A stretch of 57,500 nt of DNA from Mesostigma viride (Eukaryota; Streptophyta; Mesostigmatophyceae; Mesostigmatales; Mesostigmataceae): the NCBI GenBank assembly GCA_009746045.1, contig RPFO01000082.1, forward strand, positions 1,336,259-1,393,758, read 5' to 3'. The position numbers and the translations under genes are program-made. Position 1 is the first letter of the stretch. Each line of letters begins with the position of its first letter. Shown here one piece after another: positions 39,873-51,384 of this stretch. The notes below the pieces were generated by a model. The model had not been told where the DNA came from and ran no database searches. It saw only the letters and a list, made by a program, of their open reading frames with translations.

Positions 39873-40882
39873 GCCATGGCTGACGGCGGCGCTCATAACT
39901 TTCACGTTTGGGCACCAAATTCGGCCGTGAATATCGTGCAATCGTTTCGTCTTTCTAAGACGCACACGCTGATATTAATTAATTAGACTCGTGCTCCCGT
40001 TGGGGAGTCACGGAGCATTAACCCCGATGGATGGATGGATGGATGGGTGCAAACAGTCCTAGGTACCGGTCTAATCTATCTACATCAGCTACCTACAACA
40101 TCTATCTAAACAACATCACTAACTACAACATCTATCTAAACAACATCACGCTACCCTAGGTACGTAGGGGAGCTGTCTGGCGTGCCTCCCGCGGCTGTCT
40201 GGCATGCACACGCGGGCGCTTTCCCACAGGGGGGGGCTCGTTGTCCTCTATGACCTGGGGGCCCACTTGGCCTTGTCCATCATCTGCTTCCAAATCACGG
40301 AGAGGCCACGCTGATATATTTTCCCGAAACTAAAACGCAATATATTATGGCGAGTGCATGCAAACGCACCTCGACGCAGCGCAGCTTAGCGGCAGCGCTG
40401 AGCCCTGTAGCTACGCAAGAACCTACGCCTAGAGTTCCGCCGCCCGGCCTGGAAGGCAGCAGTGCTCACCACTTCCCAAGCTTTAGTGGTACACTCTGCC
40501 CCTTCTTCGGCCTCTCCTGAGCCCAAGCGCAGTCGTCCCACCGAGCCACCCTGCCAGAACTTTTCAAGATCGATTTCACCATCGACGAGCCACACTTTTG
40601 GCAGAAAGGTCAGTCGAGTGACCAGCTGCACGTCCCAGGTGTTTCATGGGACGTGGGACACGCTTTTGGAATTGTGCTACCAACTCCACAGTCGGGAGGG
40701 CCGCGGCCTTTGCCTGCCGTCTGGTGGCAGCACGACCGGTGTGGCTGCAAAGCTGCCCACGTACCCTCGCCGGCTACTACTTGCAACAAATCGCCCTTTG
40801 CTCCCTCATCGGACGCTCTGCCGCCCAGATCTTTTCACCCACCGCTGTGACCGACACCGTCTGCATCATGCCCCAACCATAT
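39873..40882 (+). pseudogene. LINE 5'UTR and ORF1 N-terminus, split by a LINE-A insertion
   Basis: The leader ggtagccatggctgacggcg (39873) matches 16155. It is interrupted at 39976-40307 and resumes at 40308. The coding part has the Pro/Ser-rich SASPEPKRSRP motif (about 40510-40545), KIDFTIDEPHFWQKGQS-like sequence, GVSWDVGHAFGIVLPTP (about 40640-40690) and an alternative WDTLLELCYQL frame, indicating indels. It ends at the target site of the insertion at 40883. Confidence 0.65.
39976..40307 (-). mobile_element. LINE-A 3' fragment nested in an ORF1 copy
   Basis: 332 bp flanked by the exact 10-bp repeat acgctgatat (39966-39975 and 40308-40317). Minus orientation: 5'-truncated C-terminal coding (counterpart of the VIWKKMMDKAKWAQVIED region, about 40300-40240), stop region, then 3'UTR with about 4 GGAT units (40027-40042), gtgctcccgttggggagtc and aattaatta tail. 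Confidence 0.85.
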
Positions 40883-41365
40883 TAATTAATTAATTAATTA
40901 ATTAAACTCGTGAGCACTCCCCTTGGGGAGTCACGGAGCATCAACCCGGATGGATGGATGGATGGATGGATGGATGGATGGATGGATGGATGGATGGATG
41001 GATGGATGGATGGATGGATGGATGGATGGATGGATGGATGGATGGATGGATGGATGGATGGATGGATGGATGGATGGATGGATGGATGGATGGATGGATG
41101 GATGGATGGATGGATGGATGGATGGATGGATGGATGGATGGATGGATGGATGGATGGGTACACGCAATCCTACCAGTCTAATCTATCTACAAAATAATCA
41201 TACTCTACATCTATGGTGCCCGCGACCCTAGGGGTCTTGTCTAGCATGCTTGCCACGTGTGCAAACACGCGGCCTCCCCTTTGGAGGGGGGTCGTTGTCC
41301 CCTATGACCTGAGCCCACTTGGCCTTGTCCAACTTTTCCAAATCACGGAGAGGCCGAGGCCCCCC
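40883..41365 (-). mobile_element. LINE-A 3' fragment with 52-copy GGAT expansion
   Basis: 483 bp flanked by a 15-bp direct repeat with one mismatch (atgccccaaccatat at 40868-40882; atgcccaaaccatat at 41366-41380). Minus orientation with the same architecture as the copy at 39976, except that the GGAT run spans 40948-41155. The C-terminal coding remnant lies at about 41260-41360. Confidence 0.85.
40948..41155. repeat. Microsatellite (GGAT)52
   Basis: Pure tetranucleotide array inside the LINE-A 3'UTR. The Met-Asp-Gly-Trp and Ile-His-Pro-Ser frames here are artefacts. Confidence 0.97.
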
Positions 41366-41380
41366 ATGCCCAAACCATAT

Positions 41381-42479
41381 AGTCACTTGTCTCCTTGATA
41401 TAGTCACTAGAGAGGGATATTAATCCTCATGCTGCATTCATTCTTGGTTACATGGACCTTTCCATACCAGCATGTGCCACTACCTCGATTAGTATTGAAG
41501 GCACGCCTTCGCAACTACCAAGGCACTTGGGAATATTTGGTGAATGCTGACATGGTCGACCTTCTGCCTGCATCCAACAACAAGTGTGTAGGTAGCAAAG
41601 CATGGGGGTGGGTTCATAAGTCCATGAGAACTCCAACGAATTGCCATGAAAAATAGCCAGCCATAATTTCAATGCACAAGGCTACACATTTCCATCGCCA
41701 TTCATATTCATCATCCTGAACGACTCAAACACGCGGACAAGCAAGATAATGGCAGGCTCGAGCTACCATGGTCCGGATTCTTCCGATTTCTGGCCTGCGC
41801 TGGTTGTCTCCTTGATAGAAGGTGCTGCCATTTCAAGAACGGACCCGCGCTGAGTTGCTAGTTAAGGTCAGCAAGCAAAATGCTAGCGACGAAATGCTAC
41901 AAAATGCTAGCTACTTATAAATGCTAGCCTCTGTCAAACTAAAAAAAAATGTCGAAGTATAAAAAACCTTCAAGTACATAATGGCAGCTTGGTAAGTAAG
42001 TCAGTGGTTGGAGTGCATAGAAACAATACCTAACATTCTCATCTTGTTTATGGGAATGGGCGGGCACGGAGCCCCAATAGGTAATCAGTAATACGTTGGC
42101 AAGTACACCCTTTGGTGCCATGCACGAAGGCATGTCGAAGAGTACGATTCTAGTCTAAATATCCACAAAATTAATTGCGTTTGGCAAGGGATGGATTCCA
42201 CACAGCAACGGCAATTATTGTTACACAGACACGTTTACGGCCACCTAGGCATGAATATACATTCCTAACAAATCGCCTTCTACCCATCCCTTGTCCATGT
42301 AGCAAAGCCCCCATCTATACCCAGTTCGGATTGTATTCTAAGAAGACCGACAGCCATTAGAACATTCAAGACCCACGAAGATAATCCCAATTACTGAAGA
42401 TTAACTTAATGGAAAAAAGGGCGCCGAATGGCAGCTTGGGCTTACCACACTTGCATGTAATTCGAAGCACCTTGGTAAT
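41381..42479. other. Intergenic, no gene recognised
   Basis: Holds two ttgtctccttgata motifs (41387-41400, 41804-41817) and an octa-A run near 41942. It lies 3' of the PP2C gene; I could not identify a polyadenylation signal with confidence. Confidence 0.5.
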
Positions 42480-45400
42480 TTAGAACGCCACCGTGACGAT
42501 GCAGATGTTATCGTACGCCTTCTTGTGCTGCATCCGATTGCAAGCCGGGTAGATGAAAATTGAAACCAATGCGGACCATAGCATAGCTGAGAGGAAGATT
42601 TGTGGAAAGCCCACGGCAGATGCGTTTGTGGAAAGGCCATGGCAGATTCTTTGGTCACAAGCGCACAGTAGCAACAAAAATTCATGCCATCCCGCTGACC
42701 GATGCTATTGCGAAGGAGAGGTCGTGGCAATGGCTTTACCCATTCCTCAGTGTCGTGAACAGGGCCACAAGTCATCCAGTGCCGCAAAAGGTATCCACAG
42801 GCTTGTTGACGTGGGAATCTTCCTTCTGAGCGCCTTCTCAGCGCCAAGCAGAGCCACTTCGCAAGGAAACAACACAAACCTTAAATCCCTTGATGACTAG
42901 GGTGGGCTCTGACCCAAAAGCACATGGATCATGAAGACAACTACCTCAGCTTAGAAGTAGCTCGAAATTTTACATTTAGGTCGACGCCCTAGAATTAAGC
43001 ACGAATGCCTTGCCTTGCTCAGTTGGTGATGCCGCGCCTCAGAAACCACGCACACTTGCAACACCTAGATCAGCATCCCTAAAACCATCATCAGTGTTCC
43101 GAAAGGCAACCGAGAAAAAGAACTAAAGACTTTTATGAAGGCGCACACCTCCTTCATAGACTGGGACGGTGTACAATTCTTGTATGATTCTCTTCTTCTT
43201 GTATCATTCCTCTTCACGATGTAGCCCCCCTCCTTGACCCGCGCTGAAAAATCACGTGATAAATGCCTGTGGCACAGCCTTGGATAGCTTGGGCTGGGAC
43301 ACTTAGCAGCATGACGCTACAGCATGAGCCCTAACACACCAAACAAATGAATGACAAGCAAGCTTGTTTCCCACTGGCCAAGGAGTCCGTCCTAGATTTG
43401 CTATTCCAGCACGGAAAGTTCGTTGCTACTTGCTGAATGTGACCAGGGCATGTCCCTATTCGGGTCTGCGCACACATGGCACGGTACTCAAGGATGCTTC
43501 CTGGACAAACCTTTTCAGCTTCCTGTAGCAAGCCGACCGTGGCTTTCTGCGACAACAGCGTACGTGCCAGGCGCCACAGCACAAGCCGGCGTGTCATGCG
43601 ACCACAAATGCAAGAGGCGAATGGGCGGCGATAACCCGTCAGTGGTGCATGGACTGTGCGAGTGCGGATGATGTAAGCTAAATGCTCCTAGTTCCGCAAC
43701 CATAGACCTGCCAAGCAAAGTTACATTATCGACCTGCCTCTGGCATCATGACGTCTACCTAGGTCCCATAAATGTTAGCATTCAGAAAGCTGGTTACATT
43801 CCTAGATTCAGCATTTCTGATCAGCTAACGACAGCAATTAGGTTCAAAAATTCACAGTCTATGAAGGCAAAACTTGGCACTCACACGTTATCACCAGCTG
43901 GCTAATTGTAGGCGTGGGCATCGCTTTGCTGCCGTCGTCACCGCGGGAGCCTTCCAGTACCTCATCAACGGCCCTGGGTTTCTGCCGCATGATTTCAGAA
44001 TTACCAGCATTTCCTAGTCAGGCACTTCTCAGGCCTTCCTTGGCGATCCATCACACACACGAGAGACCTGCTAACTGCCCCCACCCCTGGCCCCACACAG
44101 CCCCGCCCCTGCCCTTGGCCCCTCCCCTGCCTACATGCATGCATCCAAGGCCGCGTTCACACACAACTGGATGGCACCATAGCACACACTCTTACCTGGA
44201 TATCACTCGAACTGTTGCTGTATTGGCTTTTCAGCGTAAGCATGGCTTGTTTCCTGTGCGATCACAGGCCAAAGCCGGCGGCAAGGCAACCACAGCACAA
44301 GAGGCAACCGGGTGGGAGTGCGATGAGGCACGCCGCAACGTCACGATTTCCTCCTCTTTCATCGTCAAGCCTCCCACATGTTACCATTGCAAAGACATGC
44401 TTAGGTACTTTTACGTTTTGTTTTGAGCAGCAACGACAAGAAACATGCGGCAGCATATCTACAGAAATGGAGATGATATGGCATGCCATATCAACGAGCC
44501 AGTTGCGCCGTCGCAATCAAGTCATAAGATACAGCAGCCCGTCTGGGTCCGACAGAGCAGATACTCCGACCAGTGCAGCTGGGTATTCAAATACCTTCCG
44601 CCACATGCCCTGACAGCCCAAGGTTATTACGATAATTCTGGAATCGTTGGACAGAAGCATTCCAACAGGCACAGTTGCACCCTGTCTGTGTGAGGGCATA
44701 CCTCCATCTACAGACCCCTCAACCAATATGGAAAATCTGCTCAATTAGGGTTGTCTGTGTGAGGGCATACCTGCTACACCATCTACAGACCCCTCAACCA
44801 ATATGGAAAATCTGCTCAATTAGGGCTGTCTGTGTGAGGGCATACCTGCTACACCATCTACAGACCCCTCAACCAATAGACCTGCCCCCAACTTCAATTA
44901 CCCCAAGACCGACGACCTTTGCCTGCACTCACCCACGAATACATCTCACACACACCTTACCCGCAATCGCCCACTAAACCCGGCTCGAATCCCCCTTTAC
45001 CGCGAATCTCCCGCCTCGAATCCCCCCTTCACACGCACCCACTAAACACATCCCAGAGCCCATCGGTCGCGATGCACAGAAGCTTGTCGTCACTTGTCAG
45101 GTTGACCGCCTTGACGTCGGGCGTGGAGATGATCCACTCCTCATCCAGCTTTAACCTGCACAGCGTTGGCCATGATGCGATGTGAAGGGGGCGTCGTGGC
45201 CATGATACGAGGTACAGGGGGTGGTGTGGCATGAGAGGTACAGGGGGTGGTGTGGCATGAGAGGTACAGGGGGTGGTGTGGCATGAGAGGTACAGGGGGC
45301 AGCGCGGGCGACGTTGCGGGAAGCAGCGAGGTGGTATTGGGAGCATGACAAGGCCATCAATAGCGGGTGGCCATGGTGGAATGAATTTCATCTACTTTTG

Positions 45401-48400
45401 CTGTCGATTGCGCATTCTGGGCACACCTCGTGGGCGAAAGAGTCAAGTTGTGGCTAGCACTATCGCAAGTAGCATAATAAAAACAAATTTTCCCCCTTCC
45501 ATGCGTACGGCAAAGTGGACCTCAGGGCAAACACAGCCAAGAAACATCAGCGGGGAAAATGGAAACGATATCAGAAGCAATATCTGTCAAAACGTTTCCT
45601 CACATCCTGAGTACCGCGCTACAGGCCCTCTACCTGCAAACCCGCACACTGTATATGCACACCAGTGATAGTTCAACGACGGCAAGAGAGGCTGTGTCAT
45701 GACCGATGCTGCTCCATGACATACTTCCAAGGTCATGCTATCCGTTGCTCAAAGTGCTGAAAACGATATCCAGCAAGCTCCACAACTCATCGTATCCAAC
45801 ATGCAAAAGCAAGGCTCCTTGCGGTGTCCCCACCACTCCATTCCCCGATCCCCGACGTCTACAACCACAAAGAAAACAGGTAAGGAACAACACGTTGGGA
45901 AAAGTGCAAAGAAGAGGACTTCATAGAAACTGATCCAATTTGGCAATTTCAGGGTACCACTGAGAGCTAGCATGGCACGCAGCTGCGGCCACCGAAGAAA
46001 AAGAATCAATGAAGACAAAAGAATCAAAGAAGACAAAAGAATCAAAGAAGACCAAAGAATCAAAGAAGACAAAAGAATCAAAGAAGACCAAAGAATCAAA
46101 GAAGACAAAAGAATCAAAGAAGACAAAAGAATCAAAGAAGACAAAAGAATCAAAGAAGACAAAAGAATCAAAGAAGACAAAAGAATCAAAGAAGACAAAA
46201 GAATCAAAGAAGACAAAAGAAAAATGCGCACGGGCCACGCTCCACCAAACGCTCACCGTGCGGCTGCGCGCGCGCTGAGCGACTTCTTCTGCACGCCCTC
46301 TTCAATAAGCCTGCTCCCGCGCCGGATTCGCCACACGCAACCGTCAGTCACACACACACACACAGGAAAAAAAGAAAAAGAAGAAGCAAGCATGCACGAC
46401 ATGCAGATGCGGTTATATAGGGTAGGCATGCTGGTACAACCGGGGTGGGGGTGGGGTGAGAGGGAGGATGGGGGCCGGGAGCGCGCAGGGATGGGGGATG
46501 ATGTCCAGGGCTTGGCAGGAACGAGAGGGGGGAGGACCAAGAACCACAAGAGTGTTATACTCTTTAGAACGTGGAGGCCAATCAATGAGAAGAAAGGAGA
46601 GCTGCATGACAGCACGCTGCACAGGTGTGAGGAGCCGGGATGCCGAGTGCGGGCACAACGAGTAATTTCAGAAAAAAGAACTCAAATATAGTGTGCGCGC
46701 AAAGGAACTGAACGTATACCTAAAAGTTTTTCAACTCGGGCTACTGCGACTCGAGCAATGATCCCATTTGCGTTGATGAAACTAGATAACGTGAAATGGA
46801 TCATGGAGCAAAGATCTCCAGTAAGGAATAGATAGTGGTGGTGGCGACGGTGAAGTGCTCTGCCACGTTCCAGACATGAGTGCGGGCAGATCATAGAACT
46901 TGGGACGCACACACGCACACACACTGCGATTCCTAACACAAAGGGGGACACACTTCATATCCATTAATGTGTGGGGTTCCACCACGCTAGATGCTGACAA
47001 CAGCCACACAAGCCGTCGATTACAGCTCCCCCCCCCCCCCCCCCCCCCCCCAATGTATGCTTATAGCAGCCGGCCCCCCACCCCCTAAGTAACGCAGACC
47101 CCCCCACACCAGCACCACTACGCACTCTCGCCGCCGCTCCCCCTTCAGCTCTGCGTCCCCAAACGCGCGTGTGACGGCGAGCAGCCCCCCCACGCGGCCA
47201 AACTGGATCCACCCGCCCGCTTCGTCGACACGCCGTATCTCCGCCTTGGCCATGCGGTCATTGCCGTACGCGCGGTGAGCCTCGTTCAGCTCTTGCACCT
47301 TGTCGCCCTGGGAGAGGAGCACCTGCAGGGGAGGGGGGGTGGGCGGGTTGGGCGGGTGGATGGATGGATGGATGGATGGATGGATGGATGGATGGATGGA
47401 TGGATGGATGGATGGATGGATGGATGGATGGATGGATGGATGGATGGATGGATGGATGGATGGATGGATGGATGGATGGATGGATGGATGGATGGATGGA
47501 TGGATGGATGGATGGATGGATGGATGGATGGATGGATGGATGGATGGATGGATGGATGGATGGATGGATGGACGGACGGACGGACGGACGGACAGACGGG
47601 CGGACGACGGAGGGAGAGAAGGATGCGGGCTTAGATGTGCTGGCAGGCATCCCAATAGTGATGATGTGGCGTTATTGCTGATACAAGGTTGCATGATGTC
47701 ATGTCATGCCATCATGTTGTACGTGTGTATGCCATCATGCCATATATGATGCCATGTTATAGGACACCAGGTGCTAATGGATGGCTGAAGCTAAGGCCGA
47801 TTAGAGTGCGGCCGCCCTATCCAGCACCAGGCACACACCTATCGAGATAGCTTTCACCAGTATTCCTAGTACCATGGTACCACGGTGAGCAGGGAAGGGA
47901 GAGCTCTGGCTTCGTGCACGATGGCACGCTTCAGCAAAGCAGCACATGCATGCTTCTCTGCTGATGTCTCGGCCATACGTCCCACTGTACACCGCCAAAG
48001 GCGCCGCAAATGCACGGCAACTATTACTACTACGATAAACTTTGCTGTCATGTTCCAACTCCCCGCCGTGAATCCATCCAGTATGCCAGCTTAGCCGTCC
48101 CACGAGCGCTCTCGACAAGGTCACACATGATCCAGCATGAGTGCCATGTAATGCTGACATCACCTTCTTCACCTTAAAACAAAGTGTACACCAAACAGCT
48201 TTCACCACAGTGAGGAAAAAAAAACCAGCTGTGTCCATTGAGCGGTGCGCAACAGCAACAGGGCGGCGCAAGTATAAGGGGATGGCATACCAAGCCTACA
48301 GAACCACGCGAATCTTTTGTCTCAGGGACCAGACTGCTTTCCAGGGTGTGCAGCTGCAGCGGAGCAGGTCGAAACTTGAAACGTGTGCAGCTTAAGGTGT

Positions 48401-50689
48401 ACAGCTTGAGTGATCTCAAGGTTGACATGTACATGGTCTGAAGGTGCGCAGGTGTAAAGTTGTACAGCTTGAGAAGCCTGCAGGTTGAAAGTATTCCGGG
48501 TGGAAGGTGTGCAAGAAAGCTCTGCTGGAAGGGTGCCACCCCACGTACCGCCTTGCAGTCGCCCGTGTTGGCGATCACGATGCGGTCTTGCCGCACAAAT
48601 ACCACGAGCGCGGTAGAGCCGGACTCGATGTTGTTTTGGCTGGGTAGCCTGGTGGCAGGCCAAATAGACCCCAGGGACCAGAGAAAACGCACAGACGAGC
48701 TAGATAAGTGGAAAGTACCCATGATTTCGAGAGGTGGTGGAGCACACACGCGTGCACACATACGCACGTCCATGCACATCTACGCCAATCATGCCCATAT
48801 ATGGCTTGCGACGTTGAGCAACAGCTTTACTAGAGTATCGTAACTTGGCGGGCTACCCAACATCCATCCTAAAGCCACTCCCCTTGGCTTCTCATGACGG
48901 GGGCATGTGGTTGAGAACCTGGTTGGTAGGTGTACCGCTCGCGTTCTGGACCTAGGGCGCGTCATAGGTACTTGCGTGCACGGTTTTTAACACCATGGCC
49001 ACTGCATAGTAGAAGGACAACAACTTGCTCATGGCCCCGATGGATTGGTATATCTAACGCCGGCTCATACTGTCGCCAATTGTGCATCTCAGCTGCGGGT
49101 GCAACCACCAGTATCAAGGAGACAACAGATATGTGTGGAGGGGGACGCACTGTGGGCCTTCGACCCCAGGAACCAGGCACCATGCCTATCAGAGGTGTTG
49201 GGCAGAGCATGGCTGTAACCAGGACAAGCCGATCAACCCGCTTGAAGAAAGAGCGATACTTATCGCTCCCCAGGGGTCTATGCGCCCACGCCATGGTCAG
49301 CAGGGTGGCGTGTGCCATGGTCAACACGATAAGATTGTGTTTTTGAGATGCAACCATGAATGGTCAAGCGCTAGATGATAACCTATGCCCAGCACGGCCA
49401 CTGCGACATCCCCCAGGCACTACCCAGGTGCCCTCCCCATGCCAGCACGTGTGTGCAGAAACATCCATGCTAAGTGACACAAATCCAACAGCCGGGACGA
49501 AGGCGCAAAAAATAAGTTTAGGTCAAGCATGGGTCATGCCTGACACAGTCGTGTGCTGTGGGTGCATGTACCCCCCAAATTACGAACATGCTCAGTTCAC
49601 CGTTCCCATGTGGTAGAACACACGTCATGGCCAGCCGTACTAGCATGGGGACGTGTGGGCGCCAGAAGAAGGCGGAGTGTCAGAAAAATGTTCAATGATG
49701 GATTGTCAGAACAAGCCACCAGACAGTTTGCCAGAGACCAGCCGTCTCTAGCCGTGCTATTAAGTACAACCCACAGCAGTCCATCTCCTTACCACGCCAG
49801 GATCTCGTCGTCCAGCTTTTGAAAGACACGTGTCAGCGCGGCCTCTGCCGCCTCGTCATCGTCCAGGCAGCTTCCGTCCCCCATCTCGGCGACGCAGGCA
49901 TCGAGCATGTGCTCCCTGGGGACCCAGGGTGGTACAGCGGGTAATGCATGCAATCGGGTATTGACGTGTGCCGGCAATAAGAAAATGCCGAGAACATCTT
50001 GACACGTGAACGGGTGCGAGAGAGCTGAGGTAGCCAATGCAGGTACCGAGGCACGGGTATCGTAAATGCCGGTTCACGTTTTCCTGGTTTCTCTCTCGGT
50101 TAGTGCAGCGTGCATTTGTCGGCCGAGTATTAAGGGAAACACATACTTTATCCCATTGATAATAGCCCCATGCAACGAGAAAGAAATAGACGAGTCGAGG
50201 CAAGACGGGAATTTCCAAGAGAACTGCACATGCAAGCGTGGCCGAAGAGATGCCGACCGCGACTTACTTTAGATAGGTCGCAGTTTCGAACCCAGTGTGA
50301 CCATCAAATACTGCAATCAAGGAATAACCGCTAATGGCATTAGGAATGACAAGGCCAGCGTCTTCCATTTCGTTGCGTTTGCACATGCTTTCTGCTGTTG
50401 CAACGCGCAGCATGGACGTAATTGGTTCTGAGGCAGGCCAGGAGCTGGTTTGGGAGGATGATTCACGGCCGATTGAGAGAGCCCATTTGCGAATTGTGGC
50501 CCGAGGTAATTTAGCCCACCCTATTCTGGAAGGATGCGGAGAGCTAAATCCTGTTGACCCTGGCCAGCTCTTCGCCTCTAAAGCACCCGTGCGTCTTGAC
50601 GCGAGCTGTGTGCTCGTCAGGTCGGTCGCGCATGGGGCCTGAATGGATGATGGACATAGCGAGGAGCTACAGAGCATTGTGGCAGCCAT
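42480..50689 (-). CDS. PP2C protein phosphatase, TAP38/PPH1-like, eight exons
   Basis: Exons read on the minus strand: 50689-50268, 49915-49793, 48648-48549, 47322-47126, 45155-45039, 43973-43895, 43546-43511, 42527-42480. All junctions are AG/GT and phases agree, giving 373 residues plus TAA. Metal-dependent Ser/Thr phosphatase motifs: NEMEDAG (107-112), VFDGHTG (127-133), ESGSTALVV (190-198), ANTGDCKA (208-215), AVTRAFGD (264-271), ATDGLWDV (310-317) and AYDNICIV (362-369). The block HRAYGND...[13 protein letters not shown] (231-261) and overall length resemble chloroplast TAP38/PPH1, which dephosphorylates LHCII antenna proteins; that substrate is inferred. The Ser/Thr/Arg-rich first 50 residues fit a plastid transit peptide. 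The Met at 50689 is chosen for that reason; the frame is open 38 codons further. The small exons 6 and 7 are the least certain. Confidence 0.85.
44697..44880. repeat. 75-bp tandem triplication in PP2C intron 5
   Basis: Three units starting gtctgtgtgagggcatacct; the first lacks 6 bp (69 bp) and the third is truncated after about 50 bp. On the gene's strand each unit includes gtgtagcag-gtatgcc, a splice-donor-like sequence. No exon is inferred. Confidence 0.9.
45205..45300. repeat. 26-bp tandem repeat upstream of PP2C exon 5
   Basis: About 3.5 copies of agaggtacagggggtggtgt-ggcatg. Lies in intron 4 about 50 bp before the exon 5 acceptor. Confidence 0.85.
46013..46220. repeat. 18-bp tandem array in PP2C intron 4
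   Basis: About 11 copies of gaatcaaagaagacaaaa with an occasional a-to-c change. It produces Lys/Glu-rich or Ser/Phe/Leu-rich frames that are not genes. Confidence 0.93.
47028..47051. repeat. Homopolymer of 24 C
   Basis: An uninterrupted C run (G run on the gene strand), 75 bp beyond the end of PP2C exon 4 and inside intron 4. Confidence 0.95.
47358..47569. repeat. Microsatellite (GGAT)53 in PP2C intron 3
   Basis: Pure tetranucleotide array followed by about six GGAC units. Its flanks do not match the LINE-A 3'UTR, so it is an independent expansion. It ends only 36 bp from the acceptor of PP2C exon 4; on the gene strand it is (ATCC)n merging into the pyrimidine tract. Confidence 0.95.
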
Positions 50690-51367
50690 TTTGACGGAAT
50701 GCTGAGGGAACCGGGCTACATATAATTGAAGGCTGCCTGAAATGCAATCGCTGTAAACCCGACGCCAGAGCCTGCCATTGCAAGTGCTCGCATTCACCCG
50801 CACAAGGGCTATTTGTCAGCGATACCTGCGCGCGCATGTGAGCACCGGTAATCGTCGGTTGTACACCTGTCGTTCCGCCGGGCAATCGTCGGCTGTCCAA
50901 CCCAGGTCCAACCTATTCCGGGATTCTGCATTTCTGCGGTCTGCCTATCCCGTGTCGACAGGGTGGCGCCCGGCCATCACCTCGTGAAAGTCCTGCTGTG
51001 AGCCATGTTGTACCAGCCAGTAGCTTCGTAAGCAAGTAGCGTAGCCGTCCTTCGGGCGGTGGAGTGCTTTGAATTAACAACATTTCGAAAACTCCCCCAA
51101 AATTGACAGAGGAGTTCTCGGGGAGTTTGCGAGTTTCCCTGAATCGCCACGTGCATGGGTTGGGTCGCCCACGGCAGGCTTACAAGTCACGTGGAAGCCA
51201 AGGTATAGCGAGCATGTGGCGTGGAATACGGCTTTCTTGATGGGCTGTGGTTGTTGTTGCGCTGTTGTTGCCCACGCCGCACATGGGCGGCAGAGATTTG
51301 GAAAGGCCGAAGGGCTGTGGAGTGTGGAGTGTGGAGTGCGGACTGCGGAGTTGTCGCGACTCCCACA
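50690..51367. promoter_or_regulatory. Upstream region of the PP2C gene (no motif assigned)
   Basis: About 680 bp between the PP2C start and the flank of a LINE insertion. It should contain the promoter and 5'UTR, but I could not identify a TATA box or other element. Near 51318-51345 there is a short gtggagt-rich repeat. Confidence 0.35.
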
Positions 51368-51384
51368 TCACACAAGCTACATTT

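Noticed and set aside
45749-46691. Lys/Glu- and Ser/Phe/Leu-rich frames of 89-239 codons
   Set aside because: Created by the 18-bp array within PP2C intron 4; no homology and no conserved ends.
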